Made by a program: the position numbers and the translations under genes | Part shown: positions 1 to 7,897 of the stretch, piece after piece | Position numbering within the stretch: the stretch's first letter is position 1 | Layout of the letters: the number at the start of each line of letters is the position of its first letter | DNA from: Minisyncoccota bacterium | GTDB lineage: Bacteria; Patescibacteriota; Minisyncoccia; JAHIHE01; JAGLIN01 | Direction: 5' to 3' | Assembly (NCBI GenBank): GCA_028690055.1 | Contig: JAQVBZ010000014.1 | Span: forward strand, 1-44,717 | Length of the DNA stretch: 44,717 nt | The notes under the pieces: generated by a model | Database searches by the model: none | Told to the model about the DNA's origin: nothing | The model's input: the letters and a program-made list of their open reading frames with translations, nothing else

Positions 1-29
1 GAATGAGAAGTTGTTCGATAGTGTTTCAT
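1..29 (-). CDS. 5' end of a probable IS200/IS605 TnpA transposase (partial)
   Basis: Only nine whole codons lie inside the window, reading MKHYRTTSH with a tenth codon beginning TC (Ser). The start ATG (complement of 27-29) follows a good minus-strand promoter, so the message would have almost no leader and there is no SD. The opening resembles the N-termini of HUH transposases of the IS200 TnpA type, which often begin with a basic/Tyr stretch followed by SHS or SHT. A compact hairpin at 74-92 just upstream fits the left end of such an element. The catalytic HUH and Tyr residues lie beyond the edge, so the call rests on a very short stretch plus context. Confidence 0.35.
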
Positions 30-37
30 ATGCCAAC

Positions 38-65
38 ATTCTACATCTTATCCATAAGGTGTCAA
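38..65 (-). promoter_or_regulatory. Promoter reading off the left edge
   Basis: On the minus strand TTGACA (65-60) and TAGAAT (43-38) are 16 nt apart. The predicted transcription start falls at or just before the ATG at 29. Confidence 0.5.
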
Positions 66-73
66 ACTGAAGT

Positions 74-92
74 CTTCGCCTTAAAGGCGAGG
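74..92. repeat. Hairpin, probable end of an IS200/IS605-type element
   Basis: The arms CTTCGCCT and AGGCGAGG form an 8-bp stem (one G-U pair) with a 3-nt TAA loop, followed by a run ending in TCTCCC. Short GC-rich hairpins of this kind, upstream of tnpA, are the single-strand recognition structures of IS200/IS605 elements. No second end can be seen because the element runs out of the window. Confidence 0.35.
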
Positions 93-155
93 GATTTTCT
101 CCCATTCCCCGAGGAGGACATTAAAATTCTGTCAGTAAATTATTAAACTCGTACA

Positions 156-182
156 ATTCCCGCCCCTGACAAGGGCGGGAAT
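156..182. repeat. GC-rich inverted repeat behind the baseplate-J-like gene
   Basis: ATTCCCGCCC pairs perfectly with GGGCGGGAAT around a 7-nt loop, 12 bases past the stop codon of the gene at 194-2110. There is no U-run after it on either strand, so it is more likely one of the dispersed GGGAATGAC-type repeats or an RNA-stabilising hairpin than a classical terminator. Confidence 0.5.
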
Positions 183-193
183 GACCCGTAGTT

Positions 194-2110
194 TTAAGCT
201 CCAGATAAAGAGATATTGATTTTGTCGGCAGAATCAGGCACACGGTTTACCCAGAATGGCCAGAAATTCACTGAGACAGAGTTGATACCGCTCATCTTGG
301 AGAAATAATCATTGAGCTCAGACTTATCTTTTCCGGCAATTTCTTGTTTAACCTTGTCCTGATCAAGGTCAAAAGCGAAGTTTTGACTAGCAGAGACGTC
401 GACAGAGAGCTGTTTGTCTTTATCGATAAGACCACCCACTTCATAGTCAAGACTGCCGGCTACCGGCAGTGCGTTGGCAAAAGTATTGAGTGCCAGAATC
501 TTCTTGCCCAGAATCTCCTCCACATTCGTCTTGGCGATTGAAAGGACCGCCCTCTTGACTGAAAGAGTGAGGTCGAAGCTGTCAGCGACACCGCCCACTT
601 CTACAGAGCTTTTTTCTTCCACGGTCCCCTCATCAGTCTGGTTGCTGAAGAAAATAGCGTCATCGCTGGTCTGCCCTGCGACTTTTTCTTCGTTTTCTTT
701 CTGTGCCAGAGCAAGGAGTGTCGCCTTGGCTTTGTCGTAATCCGCTTGCGAGACAAAGAATACTTCCTCATCCAAACCGCCTGTCATCGGCTGTTCGGAT
801 TTGGCGTAGAGACAAGAATATTTCCAACTGACTTGCTCTTGGAGTTTGGGGATAGTGAAACTGGTGGCAGCGATGTTGTAAGTCTCGCCCGCTTCCTCGG
901 CGATCACATCCACCGTCTCCGTACCGGCGACAACTTCATCTTCCGGCTTGGTAAAACCCGCGATATTGACCGCCGCCGTTATCTTGAAAATCTTTCCGTC
1001 TTTAGAAAGAAACCGGGTACCGGCAACCAAGGTCTGCGGTCCAGTCGAACACTCATTGTAAATAATGATATTACCCGTGGCTTTCTCGGTAATTCTTTTC
1101 TTACTGGTAGTGACAAAAGCTTGAGTCTTCTCGCTTTTTATCTCGGTAGTCTTAACCGGAACTTTGCTCGCGTCCACATCGATATCGGACAATTTCTCAT
1201 CCAGAATCAGGGTAAAATCACCTGCCACCTTTTCTTCCTTGAAAACAACCGCGATGTCCGCCTTGGGCAAAATAAAGAAAAGCGCAATCCCCGCCGTAAG
1301 AATACAGATAAAAATGAATATCGCAAAAAACCTCGAGCTGAGGGTCGGCAACAAAGAAAATTTCTTTTTCTTGGAGCGAGTGTTGATTTCCGGATAGGAA
1401 AAATCAAAAGACTTTGTGTCATATTCGCCGTCCAAACGGCCACGGTCATCGAAAATCCCCTCGACCTTCTCCGCACTTTCTCCCATTTCTGCCATTTTCT
1501 TTTCCGCCAATTTCTCCCAATAGGCCTCGTCTTTTTCCTGCCTATCTTCAGTCTCGCCGATACGATAGCTTTTTTCATCGTCAAGCGCTGGCAATAATTC
1601 TTTTTCTTCGGAAACGGGCTTGTCTGCCTCTTTTACGCGTTTATAAGTTTCATCAGAATAATATTTCTCGCGCACAAGATTCTCTGCCGTAGTCTCTTTT
1701 CTCGGCTGTTCGGGTTCCGATTCCGGCAGTTCTTCTCGATTAAAATTCCGCAAATCGACCGTTTCTTCCCTTCCGGTCATATCCGACATAGGTCTTGCTC
1801 CATCCACACTGCGACCGATATGACGAACGTGCGTTTGGGATTTTGCAGAAAAATCCGGCAAAGTAGCACGTATCTCGGGTTCGTTTTCCGGAACCAATGC
1901 CTCGAATCTGGAGATAGAAATCTCTTTGCCCATTTCCTCGGCTTTCTTTTGAAGTATTTTCAGATTGGTCACGTCCTGCAAAATGACAGATTCGTCAGGA
2001 ATCATCAAAGTGACATTCTTTCCGAGAACGTCTTTTATTTTATCAATAATCTCTATAATCTCGTCATTCTCCCCGACATAAACTGTAGATTGTTTTTTTT
2101 CATCATCCAT
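194..2110 (-). CDS. Membrane-anchored protein with baseplate-J-like outer region
   Basis: 638 residues, starting at ATG (complement of 2108-2110). Residues about 10-70 form a small alpha/beta domain (VTLMIPDESVILQDVTNLK) of a kind I recall from many Parcubacteria proteins. A long charged, disordered linker follows to about 245. Four lysines precede a single membrane helix at about 258-282 (FFAIFIFICILTAGIALFFI). The outer part, about 285-638, contains a region near residues 340-450 with phrases typical of proteins annotated as baseplate J/gp47-like: a beta strand ending in YNE, then QTLVAGTRFLSKDGKIF, then GETYNIAATSFTIP. The gene starts 23 bases after the ftsA stop and is probably cotranscribed with it. 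The topology suggests a link between the cytoplasmic division machinery and the envelope, but the function is unknown. The domain name reflects similarity only and does not imply a phage. Confidence 0.8.
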   Translation of the reverse strand: MDDEKKQSTVYVGENDEIIEIIDKIKDVLGKNVTLMIPDESVILQDVTNLKILQKKAEEMGKEISISRFEALVPENEPEIRATLPDFSAKSQTHVRHIGRSVDGARPMSDMTGREETVDLRNFNREELPESEPEQPRKETTAENLVREKYYSDETYKRVKEADKPVSEEKELLPALDDEKSYRIGETEDRQEKDEAYWEKLAEKKMAEMGESAEKVEGIFDDRGRLDGEYDTKSFDFSYPEINTRSKKKKFSLLPTLSSRFFAIFIFICILTAGIALFFILPKADIAVVFKEEKVAGDFTLILDEKLSDIDVDASKVPVKTTEIKSEKTQAFVTTSKKRITEKATGNIIIYNECSTGPQTLVAGTRFLSKDGKIFKITAAVNIAGFTKPEDEVVAGTETVDVIAEEAGETYNIAATSFTIPKLQEQVSWKYSCLYAKSEQPMTGGLDEEVFFVSQADYDKAKATLLALAQKENEEKVAGQTSDDAIFFSNQTDEGTVEEKSSVEVGGVADSFDLTLSVKRAVLSIAKTNVEEILGKKILALNTFANALPVAGSLDYEVGGLIDKDKQLSVDVSASQNFAFDLDQDKVKQEIAGKDKSELNDYFSKMSGINSVSVNFWPFWVNRVPDSADKINISLSGA

Positions 2111-2133
2111 AAAATTTTATCTCAAATATTTTT

Positions 2134-3372
2134 TTAAACTATTTCCGCAAGAAAATTATTCGCCGCATCTTCTTTGTTGGCACTATCAAAACACAAGTGT
2201 GCCAGTGCTACCAGAGTAACATCCTGAAAATCGCTGAGCTTTTGTGTCTTATCTATATTGTTCGTAATATGGCTGAGGCGGATAAAATCAAGCTTGAGCT
2301 TGTCCGAAAAATTGATGCCGGAATCATCTAAACGGTGAAGCGAATTAGCGAGTCTGGGCAACTGACTGCCTCCGCCATACAAGAAAATCTTGCCCGGTAA
2401 CAACAATTTTGCACTCGTTTCACCCAAAATAAGCTGCACGCCGGAGAGCCACAAATCGACATCCTCCGCAAGCATCCTCTCAATCTTCTTCGCCTCGGGC
2501 GGAGCAAACCTATCTGCGGTATATTTCATTTTCAATTCCTCTGCAGCCTTTTCTGAAATATCCAATTTGTTGGCAAGTCTGCGCGTAAAGAGGCGACCGC
2601 CCAGAATAAACATATCCGCATTCTGAATATTACCGTTTTTGACCAAGACCACATCAGTGATATTGCCCCCGACATCAATCATTACCGCGCTAAAGTCCGA
2701 AGAGTCCCCCATACCGATTGCTTTGATGACAGCGTACGGTCCATAAGTTACTTTTACCAACCGCACCCCCAATTCATCAGCAATGTCGTTTATGAGATTA
2801 AAATCAGGATTCGAGACATAAGAGCTCGAAATTTCTATCTTAATATTACTACCCTTAAAACTCAATGGATTAACGACTCGATACCCATCAATACTGAAAT
2901 TGACGATATCGGCGCTCACTATCTTGATACCTGATTGTTTTTCGCGATAAGTAAGGCTACGCGTGATTGCCTCCAGGGATTTTTTGTGTGCGGCATGGAC
3001 GATCCCTTTGAGCTCCGCATTCTCAATCTTGTCTTGCGAATTCGCCCGAACCATCTCGAAAGAGTTCGTGCTTATCTTAACAGTGTTTCCGGAAAAACCC
3101 ATGAACACCTCCTTGACGGGAACTTTCGCCATCCGCTCAGCTTCGGCGATTGCCACGTGCAATACCTCAGTGACTTTGCCGGGATCCGTAATCTTTCCCC
3201 CGACGATATTGCCCGACTCCTGCTCGACCCGGCCCACACCCAGATTCGTAACCTCTCCATTCTCGTAATTAACATACGAAATCAGTGCCTTCGCCACTTT
3301 CGTTCCAACATCCAAAGACAGAATATATCTCCCCTTATCTTTCTTGTTTATGATTTTTGACAAGAAGCTCAT
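2134..3372 (-). CDS. ftsA: FtsA-like actin-fold cell division protein
   Basis: 412 residues with the actin/ASKHA signature: phosphate-1 loop LSLDVGTKVAKALI at about 19-32, phosphate-2 segment VMIDVGGNITDVVLVKNG near 230, and an adenosine motif FLYGGGSQLPRL near 330. The segment after the first loop (GVGRVEQESGNIVGGKITD, then EAERMAKVPVKEVFMGFSG) matches the SHS2/1C domain of FtsA better than that of PilM. FtsA tethers FtsZ filaments to the membrane. The usual C-terminal amphipathic helix is not obvious, since the end reads NNFLAEIV. Membrane attachment may instead use the N-terminal MSFLSKIINKK stretch or the next gene's membrane protein. A PilM-like role cannot be excluded because the two families share this fold. 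Confidence 0.82.
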   Translation of the reverse strand: MSFLSKIINKKDKGRYILSLDVGTKVAKALISYVNYENGEVTNLGVGRVEQESGNIVGGKITDPGKVTEVLHVAIAEAERMAKVPVKEVFMGFSGNTVKISTNSFEMVRANSQDKIENAELKGIVHAAHKKSLEAITRSLTYREKQSGIKIVSADIVNFSIDGYRVVNPLSFKGSNIKIEISSSYVSNPDFNLINDIADELGVRLVKVTYGPYAVIKAIGMGDSSDFSAVMIDVGGNITDVVLVKNGNIQNADMFILGGRLFTRRLANKLDISEKAAEELKMKYTADRFAPPEAKKIERMLAEDVDLWLSGVQLILGETSAKLLLPGKIFLYGGGSQLPRLANSLHRLDDSGINFSDKLKLDFIRLSHITNNIDKTQKLSDFQDVTLVALAHLCFDSANKEDAANNFLAEIV

Positions 3373-3413
3373 CTATTTTCTGTTTTTAGTATTTTTTATT
3401 AAACGCACAAAAA

Positions 3414-3429
3414 ACCGCACTTGCGCAGT
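3414..3429 (-). terminator. Intrinsic terminator of the winged-helix regulator gene
   Basis: On the minus strand ACTGC and GCGGT (one G-U pair) enclose a 6-nt loop, followed directly by TTTTTTG. It begins at the stop codon of the regulator gene. Confidence 0.6.
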
Positions 3430-4014
3430 TTAGATACTTCCGTCCGAGGTCATATTGTTGATGAGTACCTTATGGGGACTCTCGATAATATCGATGATAA
3501 ATTTATCGAACATATTTTTTCTGTATTTGTATTCGTCATTATTCATATAGACATAGCGCAGCCCTCTGCCCACTTCCGACTCAAGATCGGAGAGAAAATC
3601 CATCAGCTTGGCCTTATTAATAACATCGCCCACGATCAGGATATCAACCCGACCCTTGTCAGAATTAATGAGTGCGCCTGAAATCAGAACCAATTTCACG
3701 CTACCGACTTTTTCGATGTGACTCTTGATCTTGTCCGATGACGAAGGCGTGGCCTTGAAAAACAGTCTCCTCAGCTCGTCATAAAAAACAAAACGTGTAT
3801 TTAAATTGTAATAAGATTTCTGATTCTTTTTGGAAGCCGAAACAAAACCGGCCTTCTCCAGATTGACGATCTCCTTGCGAGTAGTCGCCGTGTCGGTCTT
3901 GGTTTTCCCTGCGATTTCGGACAACAGATATTTCTCTTCAGTGTTGTTCAAAAACAAACGAATGATTTTCACTTCCGCTTTTGAATGGAATAGTTTTTCT
4001 AAGATCTCCGACAT
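3430..4014 (-). CDS. Winged-helix regulator fused to a nucleotidyltransferase-like domain
   Basis: 194 residues from the ATG at 4014. A TTG 75 bases further upstream lies before the promoter and cannot be used. Residues about 10-75 form a winged helix: a helix around FHSKAEVKIIRLFL, then YLLSEIAGKTKTDTATTRKE as helix-turn-helix, then LEKAGFV and a wing. From about 100 the segment VKLVLISGALINSDKGRVDILIVGDV follows the minimal nucleotidyltransferase pattern, in which a Gly-rich turn precedes a pair of acidic residues. Only one Asp remains (DIL instead of DxD), so this half is probably non-catalytic and may sense a ligand or partner. It is transcribed alone, with a promoter at 4055-4083 and a terminator at its stop. 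The target is unknown. Confidence 0.75.
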   Translation of the reverse strand: MSEILEKLFHSKAEVKIIRLFLNNTEEKYLLSEIAGKTKTDTATTRKEIVNLEKAGFVSASKKNQKSYYNLNTRFVFYDELRRLFFKATPSSSDKIKSHIEKVGSVKLVLISGALINSDKGRVDILIVGDVINKAKLMDFLSDLESEVGRGLRYVYMNNDEYKYRKNMFDKFIIDIIESPHKVLINNMTSDGSI

Positions 4015-4054
4015 AAGGAAAAAACAAAAAATGTTACAAACAGTTTCTAATTTG

Positions 4055-4083
4055 ATTATACAATTATTATGATTTAGTGACAA
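4055..4083 (-). promoter_or_regulatory. Promoter of the winged-helix regulator
   Basis: TTGTCA (4083-4078) and TATAAT (4060-4055) are separated by 17 nt on the minus strand. It fixes the regulator start at 4014 rather than the longer TTG reading. Confidence 0.7.
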
Positions 4084-4174
4084 GAGCAAGAAAAAAAATC
4101 GGAAGAGCGGGATTATACAAGATAAAGCCGGATCTTCCTTTAAGAATCGTTTTTGAATTTTTTTGTTTTTACGG

Positions 4175-5479
4175 TTATGATGCTGAGCTCATCTTATTGG
4201 TATAAGCCCAGATATATTTCCAGTTTTTCGGAGTATCCTTATTGAACATAAATCCATGCCCCGAATCCCCTCCGTCGTAGAATGTCACGTCCGTATGGGT
4301 ATTCTTGGCTTGATTTTCAAACCATTGCCTACCATACTTGGCGGGATCGAATCCTCCGCCCAGAGAAACGACTAGTATACTTTTTGCACCAACAATATCG
4401 TTAACGTCGACTATTTTAGCCATTGTGCCGGTCATATCCGAATCTAATTTTCTCGAAGAATATGGATTGACTGCGCCTTCGCACATTTTATCGGCAAGAA
4501 GATCGATATCGACGTCTGCCGGCCAATAATGATACTCGGGAGTATATGGATTCTCAAAGGACGCCATTTTAACCAAATAAGTCTTACTAACCCCGAAGAG
4601 AAAGATTTCGCGCGATATGAGATCCCCGTCTCGCACTTTCTGTGCAAGACCAATCGAAGTATTCATACCGTCCGCAACATAGTTTTCCGAATTGATTTCG
4701 TCAATCATCTTGTAATAATTTTCCAACTGTCCTGCTTCCAAATCCCCATATTCTTCATCATAACGAACGATGGTGTCTACTATGATAAAATGATCGATGT
4801 GGCCCAATACGGTATTCTGATAGAAAGAACCTCCGTATCTGATAAGACAATGTCCTCCGAGACTGTGTCCGAGATTCGTTGTTTCGATGTCTTCAACAGC
4901 GATTCCGGTAATCTGGGATATCAGAAGCTTGGAGACAGCTTGTTCAACATAACAGTCCTCAAGTGTTAACATAATATCCTGCTTAGACATTTCTTTATTG
5001 GCTTTTTCTTTGTCATCAGCACCGAAATTCACTTCCCTTCTATCTTCTTCGACAACGACATATCCCTGTCGAGCGCCCTCGATATCCGAATAGTCTTCGC
5101 CATAATATCCGCCTTTTCCGCTGAGACTTTGCCCGGCAAAAATACCGAAGAATTCTTTGAAATTCTGAGCGTTTATATCCTCACGGATATGGATACTCAG
5201 ACAAAGATTATTGATTTTTCCTTTACCCCGTTTGATTTCCATTCGATATTTGGAAACTCCATTAGCCACATCTTCCGTTTCTATTTTCTTGAAGCTGAGA
5301 ACTTTCGGATTATAAGCTAACGGTTCTCCGTTTTCTGATTTAATACTTTCAAGCAAATCAGAATTTAATTGCTTGATATCGACAGAATCCTTTAGGGAGG
5401 TGTTCTGCTTTGCACAACCAACTGGAACAAGTGCTACTAGAAGAAGTAGCACCACCAGTAAATTTATCATTTTATTCAT
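4175..5479 (-). CDS. Lipoprotein with alpha/beta-hydrolase fold
   Basis: 434 residues from ATG 5479; an in-frame TTG at 5506 is a less likely start. The N-terminus is a classical lipoprotein signal (MNKMINLLVVLLLLVALVPVGC) with the lipobox Cys at residue 22, so the mature protein should sit on the outer face of the membrane. Near the middle TNLGHSLGGHCLIRYGG is a nucleophile elbow G-x-S-x-G-G typical of alpha/beta hydrolases. A late GDSGHGFMF supplies a plausible catalytic His, and SILVVSLGGGFDPAKYGRQ a plausible strand before the acid residue. Most likely a surface esterase, lipase or peptidase; the substrate is unknown. It stands alone between its own promoter (5573-5601) and the regulator gene. 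No SD is visible. Confidence 0.75.
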   Translation of the reverse strand: MNKMINLLVVLLLLVALVPVGCAKQNTSLKDSVDIKQLNSDLLESIKSENGEPLAYNPKVLSFKKIETEDVANGVSKYRMEIKRGKGKINNLCLSIHIREDINAQNFKEFFGIFAGQSLSGKGGYYGEDYSDIEGARQGYVVVEEDRREVNFGADDKEKANKEMSKQDIMLTLEDCYVEQAVSKLLISQITGIAVEDIETTNLGHSLGGHCLIRYGGSFYQNTVLGHIDHFIIVDTIVRYDEEYGDLEAGQLENYYKMIDEINSENYVADGMNTSIGLAQKVRDGDLISREIFLFGVSKTYLVKMASFENPYTPEYHYWPADVDIDLLADKMCEGAVNPYSSRKLDSDMTGTMAKIVDVNDIVGAKSILVVSLGGGFDPAKYGRQWFENQAKNTHTDVTFYDGGDSGHGFMFNKDTPKNWKYIWAYTNKMSSAS

Positions 5480-5572
5480 GCCAGTTTTCAATTTTTGTAT
5501 CTCCAAAAATTTTTAGACTGGAATTAACCCCTCTTTATTAATTTTTTCCACTGCTCTTACAGTCCGATTATT

Positions 5573-5601
5573 AGGCTATCACCGTTAAATTGCTTTGTCA
5601 A
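5573..5601 (-). promoter_or_regulatory. Promoter of the lipoprotein hydrolase gene
   Basis: TTGACA (5601-5596), 17-nt spacer, TAGCCT (5578-5573) on the minus strand, leaving a leader of roughly 90 nt. The -10 is imperfect. Confidence 0.5.
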
Positions 5602-5695
5602 GCGTATATTTTAAAATAGCTTTAGTATATCATCTTAAGCCCTGAATTATACCGTTAATCTGTTTATTATAAAGAAAACCTCGTATTTAGATCAT

Positions 5696-5722
5696 AAAAC
5701 AGGCATTTTATAAGCCTGCTTT
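5696..5722 (-). terminator. Probable terminator downstream of the ABC exporter
   Basis: AAAGCAGGC and GCCTGTTTT pair over nine positions (one G-U pair) around a 9-nt loop on the minus strand and run into TTTTATG. It lies 139 bases past the exporter stop codon, in a gene-free stretch (5480-5860) that otherwise holds only the hydrolase promoter and one dispersed repeat. Confidence 0.5.
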
Positions 5723-5776
5723 CTTATACAAAATCAACTAAATCTGTTCTATGGTCTAGTCATAAAGCAATTGAAG

Positions 5777-5818
5777 CCCCCCCCTCTCCCACTTGGAGAA
5801 GGTCGAGGTGAGGAGGGA
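5777..5818. repeat. Dispersed CTCTCCCAxxxGGAGA repeat, copy 1
   Basis: CCCTCTCCC, a short loop and GGAGAAGG followed by GAGGTGAGG. The same pattern returns at 10008-10040 and within 13850-14052, always between genes. Confidence 0.6.
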
Positions 5819-5860
5819 TAAAAGTAAAATCATTATGTCACAGAAGAAGTTAATTTAGTA

Positions 5861-7618
5861 TTATTCTCTCTTATCTCTCACCAAAGACTGCAATGTATAA
5901 AGTTTATAATACGCCCCTCGCTTCTCCAAAAGCTCCTCGTGCGTGCCCTGCTCGGCAATCCTCCCTTTGACAAACACCACTATATGGTCAGCGTGGATAA
6001 TCGTGCTGAGACGATGTGCAATCACGAAAGTGGTACGACCCTGCATCAATCTTTGCATTGCCTCTTGCACTAGCATCTCCGATTTAGAATCAAGCGCTGA
6101 GGTCGCCTCGTCCAATATCAGAACTTTGGGATTCTTCAGTACGGCGCGAGCGATGGCGATGCGCTGTTTCTGTCCGCCAGAAAGCTGAACGCCACGTTCT
6201 CCTACCTGTTCCTCCAGACCGTTGGGGAAATCCACGATAAAAGCCTCAGCATTCGCTGTTTGGATAGCACTTTTGATTTCCTCCTCCGTCGCGTCCAACT
6301 TGCCATAAATGAGATTGTTGCGGACCGTATCGTTAAACATGCTGACGTCCTGTGGCACAACCGCGATATTGTCACGCAGGTTCTTCAGTCCCACCTTCTG
6401 GATGTCTGCCCCATCCAAGAACACCTTGCCCGAAGTCGGAATGATATATTTGGAAATCAGATCCACTAGTGTCGACTTCCCCACGCCGCTCTCGCCCACC
6501 AGTGCCACCATTTCCCCCGGACGAACCTTGAGATTGATATTGTGCAACACCTCGCGCGTCTCATTGTAAGCGAAAGAAACATCTTGGAACTCCACGGCAC
6601 CCTGAATATCTTTAAGCTCAACTTTTCCCGATACATCGTAATCTTCCGCCTCTTCTTCCAAAAGCGCATAACCGCGCCGCACTGTCGCCATCCAGCGACG
6701 ATAGTGGCTGATTCGATCGCCGGCCTTGTGCAATGGAGATTTTAGCAGCCCGAGGTAACCGATAAAAGCAACCACTTGCCCGACTTCAACCGTGCCTTTT
6801 TCGAAAAGCAAGACGATTACCGCCACCGAAACCAATGTCAAAGAAGCAATGATAATATCCTGTCGGAAAAAGAAACTGCGACTGGTCTGCCAGAATTTTT
6901 CAAACGAAGCCATTGTTCTGCCCCTGATGATTTCCGAACTTTTCTGATTCTCGAAATCTTCACCGGAGTTAGCCTTTACTAATTTGATATTGGCAACCGA
7001 ATCGTTCATGATTCCATATGCATCCTCGAAGGATTTATTTACCTCCAGGATGTGTTCGCTGATCGGCTTGGAATAAATCAGGGAAACATAGATAAATAGG
7101 ACTATACTGATCAAAACGATGACAAAAACTATCCAGTGGACATAGGAACCGATCAAGATCAATACGGAGAGCAGGAGAAGGATGTCAGCGCCGAACCAGA
7201 AAACCACACTTTCCAAAAGCGCCTCCAGCGCATCCCCCGCTTTGATGTAACGCGAGGAAAGCTTACCGCCTTTGTTCTTGTTGTGATAGGTCAGCTTCAG
7301 GTCGAGAGATTGCTGATTAAGGAGCAATATCAAATCATTAGAACATTGTACTGATATCCTGCCACCGTTGACAAAAAGATAGCGCCTTGTCCACTCATAT
7401 ATGAGCTGTGCCGCAAACCATAGCAAAAGCCAGAGGAAAATAGTGTCGAGAGTCTCACTGGCGATAACAAACTCGACAACTTTACCATAGATGTAAGGAA
7501 TAAACGCCTCGACAAGCGAACCAAAAAACACAATCGAGAGGATCACGTAGAATTTTTTCTTATATTTTGAAAGAAAACGCCAAATGATCCGCACGTCTTC
7601 CCGGAAGGATTCTTCCAT
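5861..7618 (-). CDS. ABC exporter half-transporter (MsbA/lipid-multidrug type)
   Basis: 585 residues with a six-helix exporter domain (about 20-320) fused to an ATPase domain (about 340-585). In the ATPase part the Walker A loop GESGVGKST is at 375-383, the Q-loop VPQD at 421-424, the signature LSGGQ at 479-483, Walker B VLILDEA at 499-505 and the switch His in IAHRLS at 535. All catalytic residues are present, so it should work as a homodimer. The family flips lipids, lipid-linked sugars, peptides or drugs outward; the sequence does not give the substrate. The coding region is monocistronic, with a promoter at 7672-7699 and a terminator at 5696-5722. Confidence 0.93.
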   Translation of the reverse strand: MEESFREDVRIIWRFLSKYKKKFYVILSIVFFGSLVEAFIPYIYGKVVEFVIASETLDTIFLWLLLWFAAQLIYEWTRRYLFVNGGRISVQCSNDLILLLNQQSLDLKLTYHNKNKGGKLSSRYIKAGDALEALLESVVFWFGADILLLLSVLILIGSYVHWIVFVIVLISIVLFIYVSLIYSKPISEHILEVNKSFEDAYGIMNDSVANIKLVKANSGEDFENQKSSEIIRGRTMASFEKFWQTSRSFFFRQDIIIASLTLVSVAVIVLLFEKGTVEVGQVVAFIGYLGLLKSPLHKAGDRISHYRRWMATVRRGYALLEEEAEDYDVSGKVELKDIQGAVEFQDVSFAYNETREVLHNINLKVRPGEMVALVGESGVGKSTLVDLISKYIIPTSGKVFLDGADIQKVGLKNLRDNIAVVPQDVSMFNDTVRNNLIYGKLDATEEEIKSAIQTANAEAFIVDFPNGLEEQVGERGVQLSGGQKQRIAIARAVLKNPKVLILDEATSALDSKSEMLVQEAMQRLMQGRTTFVIAHRLSTIIHADHIVVFVKGRIAEQGTHEELLEKRGAYYKLYTLQSLVRDKRE

Positions 7619-7671
7619 AAAACTTCTCTGTTTAAGATAATGTTCCGAAGGACATTTTTGATTTAAGTTTT

Positions 7672-7699
7672 ATTCTAGCACAAATATGAAATATGTCAA
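7672..7699 (-). promoter_or_regulatory. Promoter of the ABC exporter
   Basis: TTGACA (7699-7694) and TAGAAT (7677-7672) with a 16-nt spacer on the minus strand, about 45 nt before the start codon. Confidence 0.7.
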
Positions 7700-7711
7700 A
7701 CAGAGGCTCTT

Positions 7712-7825
7712 ATGAAATAGCAGACTTCAGTCGGCGCGGCTATCCAATGCGGATGGAACAAACAAGATGAGGCCGATTTGTCGGCTTAGACTAGCAGCGC
7801 GGTCTCGAAACCCGCCGCTCTACAT
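7712..7825. repeat. MITE-like palindromic element, copy 1 (diverged)
   Basis: A 114-bp element bounded by ATGAAATAGC and GCTCTACAT, with inner segments CAGACTTCAGTCGGCGCGG and GCGCGGTCTCGAAACCCG. It matches, in inverse orientation and with many changes, the better preserved copies at 22045-22154 and 42390-42498. Confidence 0.65.
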
Positions 7826-7849
7826 GTATCATTTTGTCCATTATAAAAA

Positions 7850-7877
7850 TTGACTTTCCGCCTATTCCCCCTAGAAT
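7850..7877 (+). promoter_or_regulatory. Promoter of the 220-residue protein gene
   Basis: TTGACT (7850-7855), 16-nt spacer, TAGAAT (7872-7877). The predicted start leaves a leader of about 14 nt that carries AGGAGG at 7886-7891. Confidence 0.65.
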
Positions 7878-7897
7878 AGGAATACAGGAGGCGGATT

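Noticed and set aside
111-146. GAGGAGG followed 8 nt later by ATT, like the AUU-start leaders
   Set aside because: The frame stops after six codons, and no promoter precedes it on this strand, so it is probably part of the repeat/IS end.
746-1597. Long open frame of 283 codons opposite the baseplate-J-like gene
   Set aside because: It is an antisense shadow of a clear coding region, without promoter, SD or family features.
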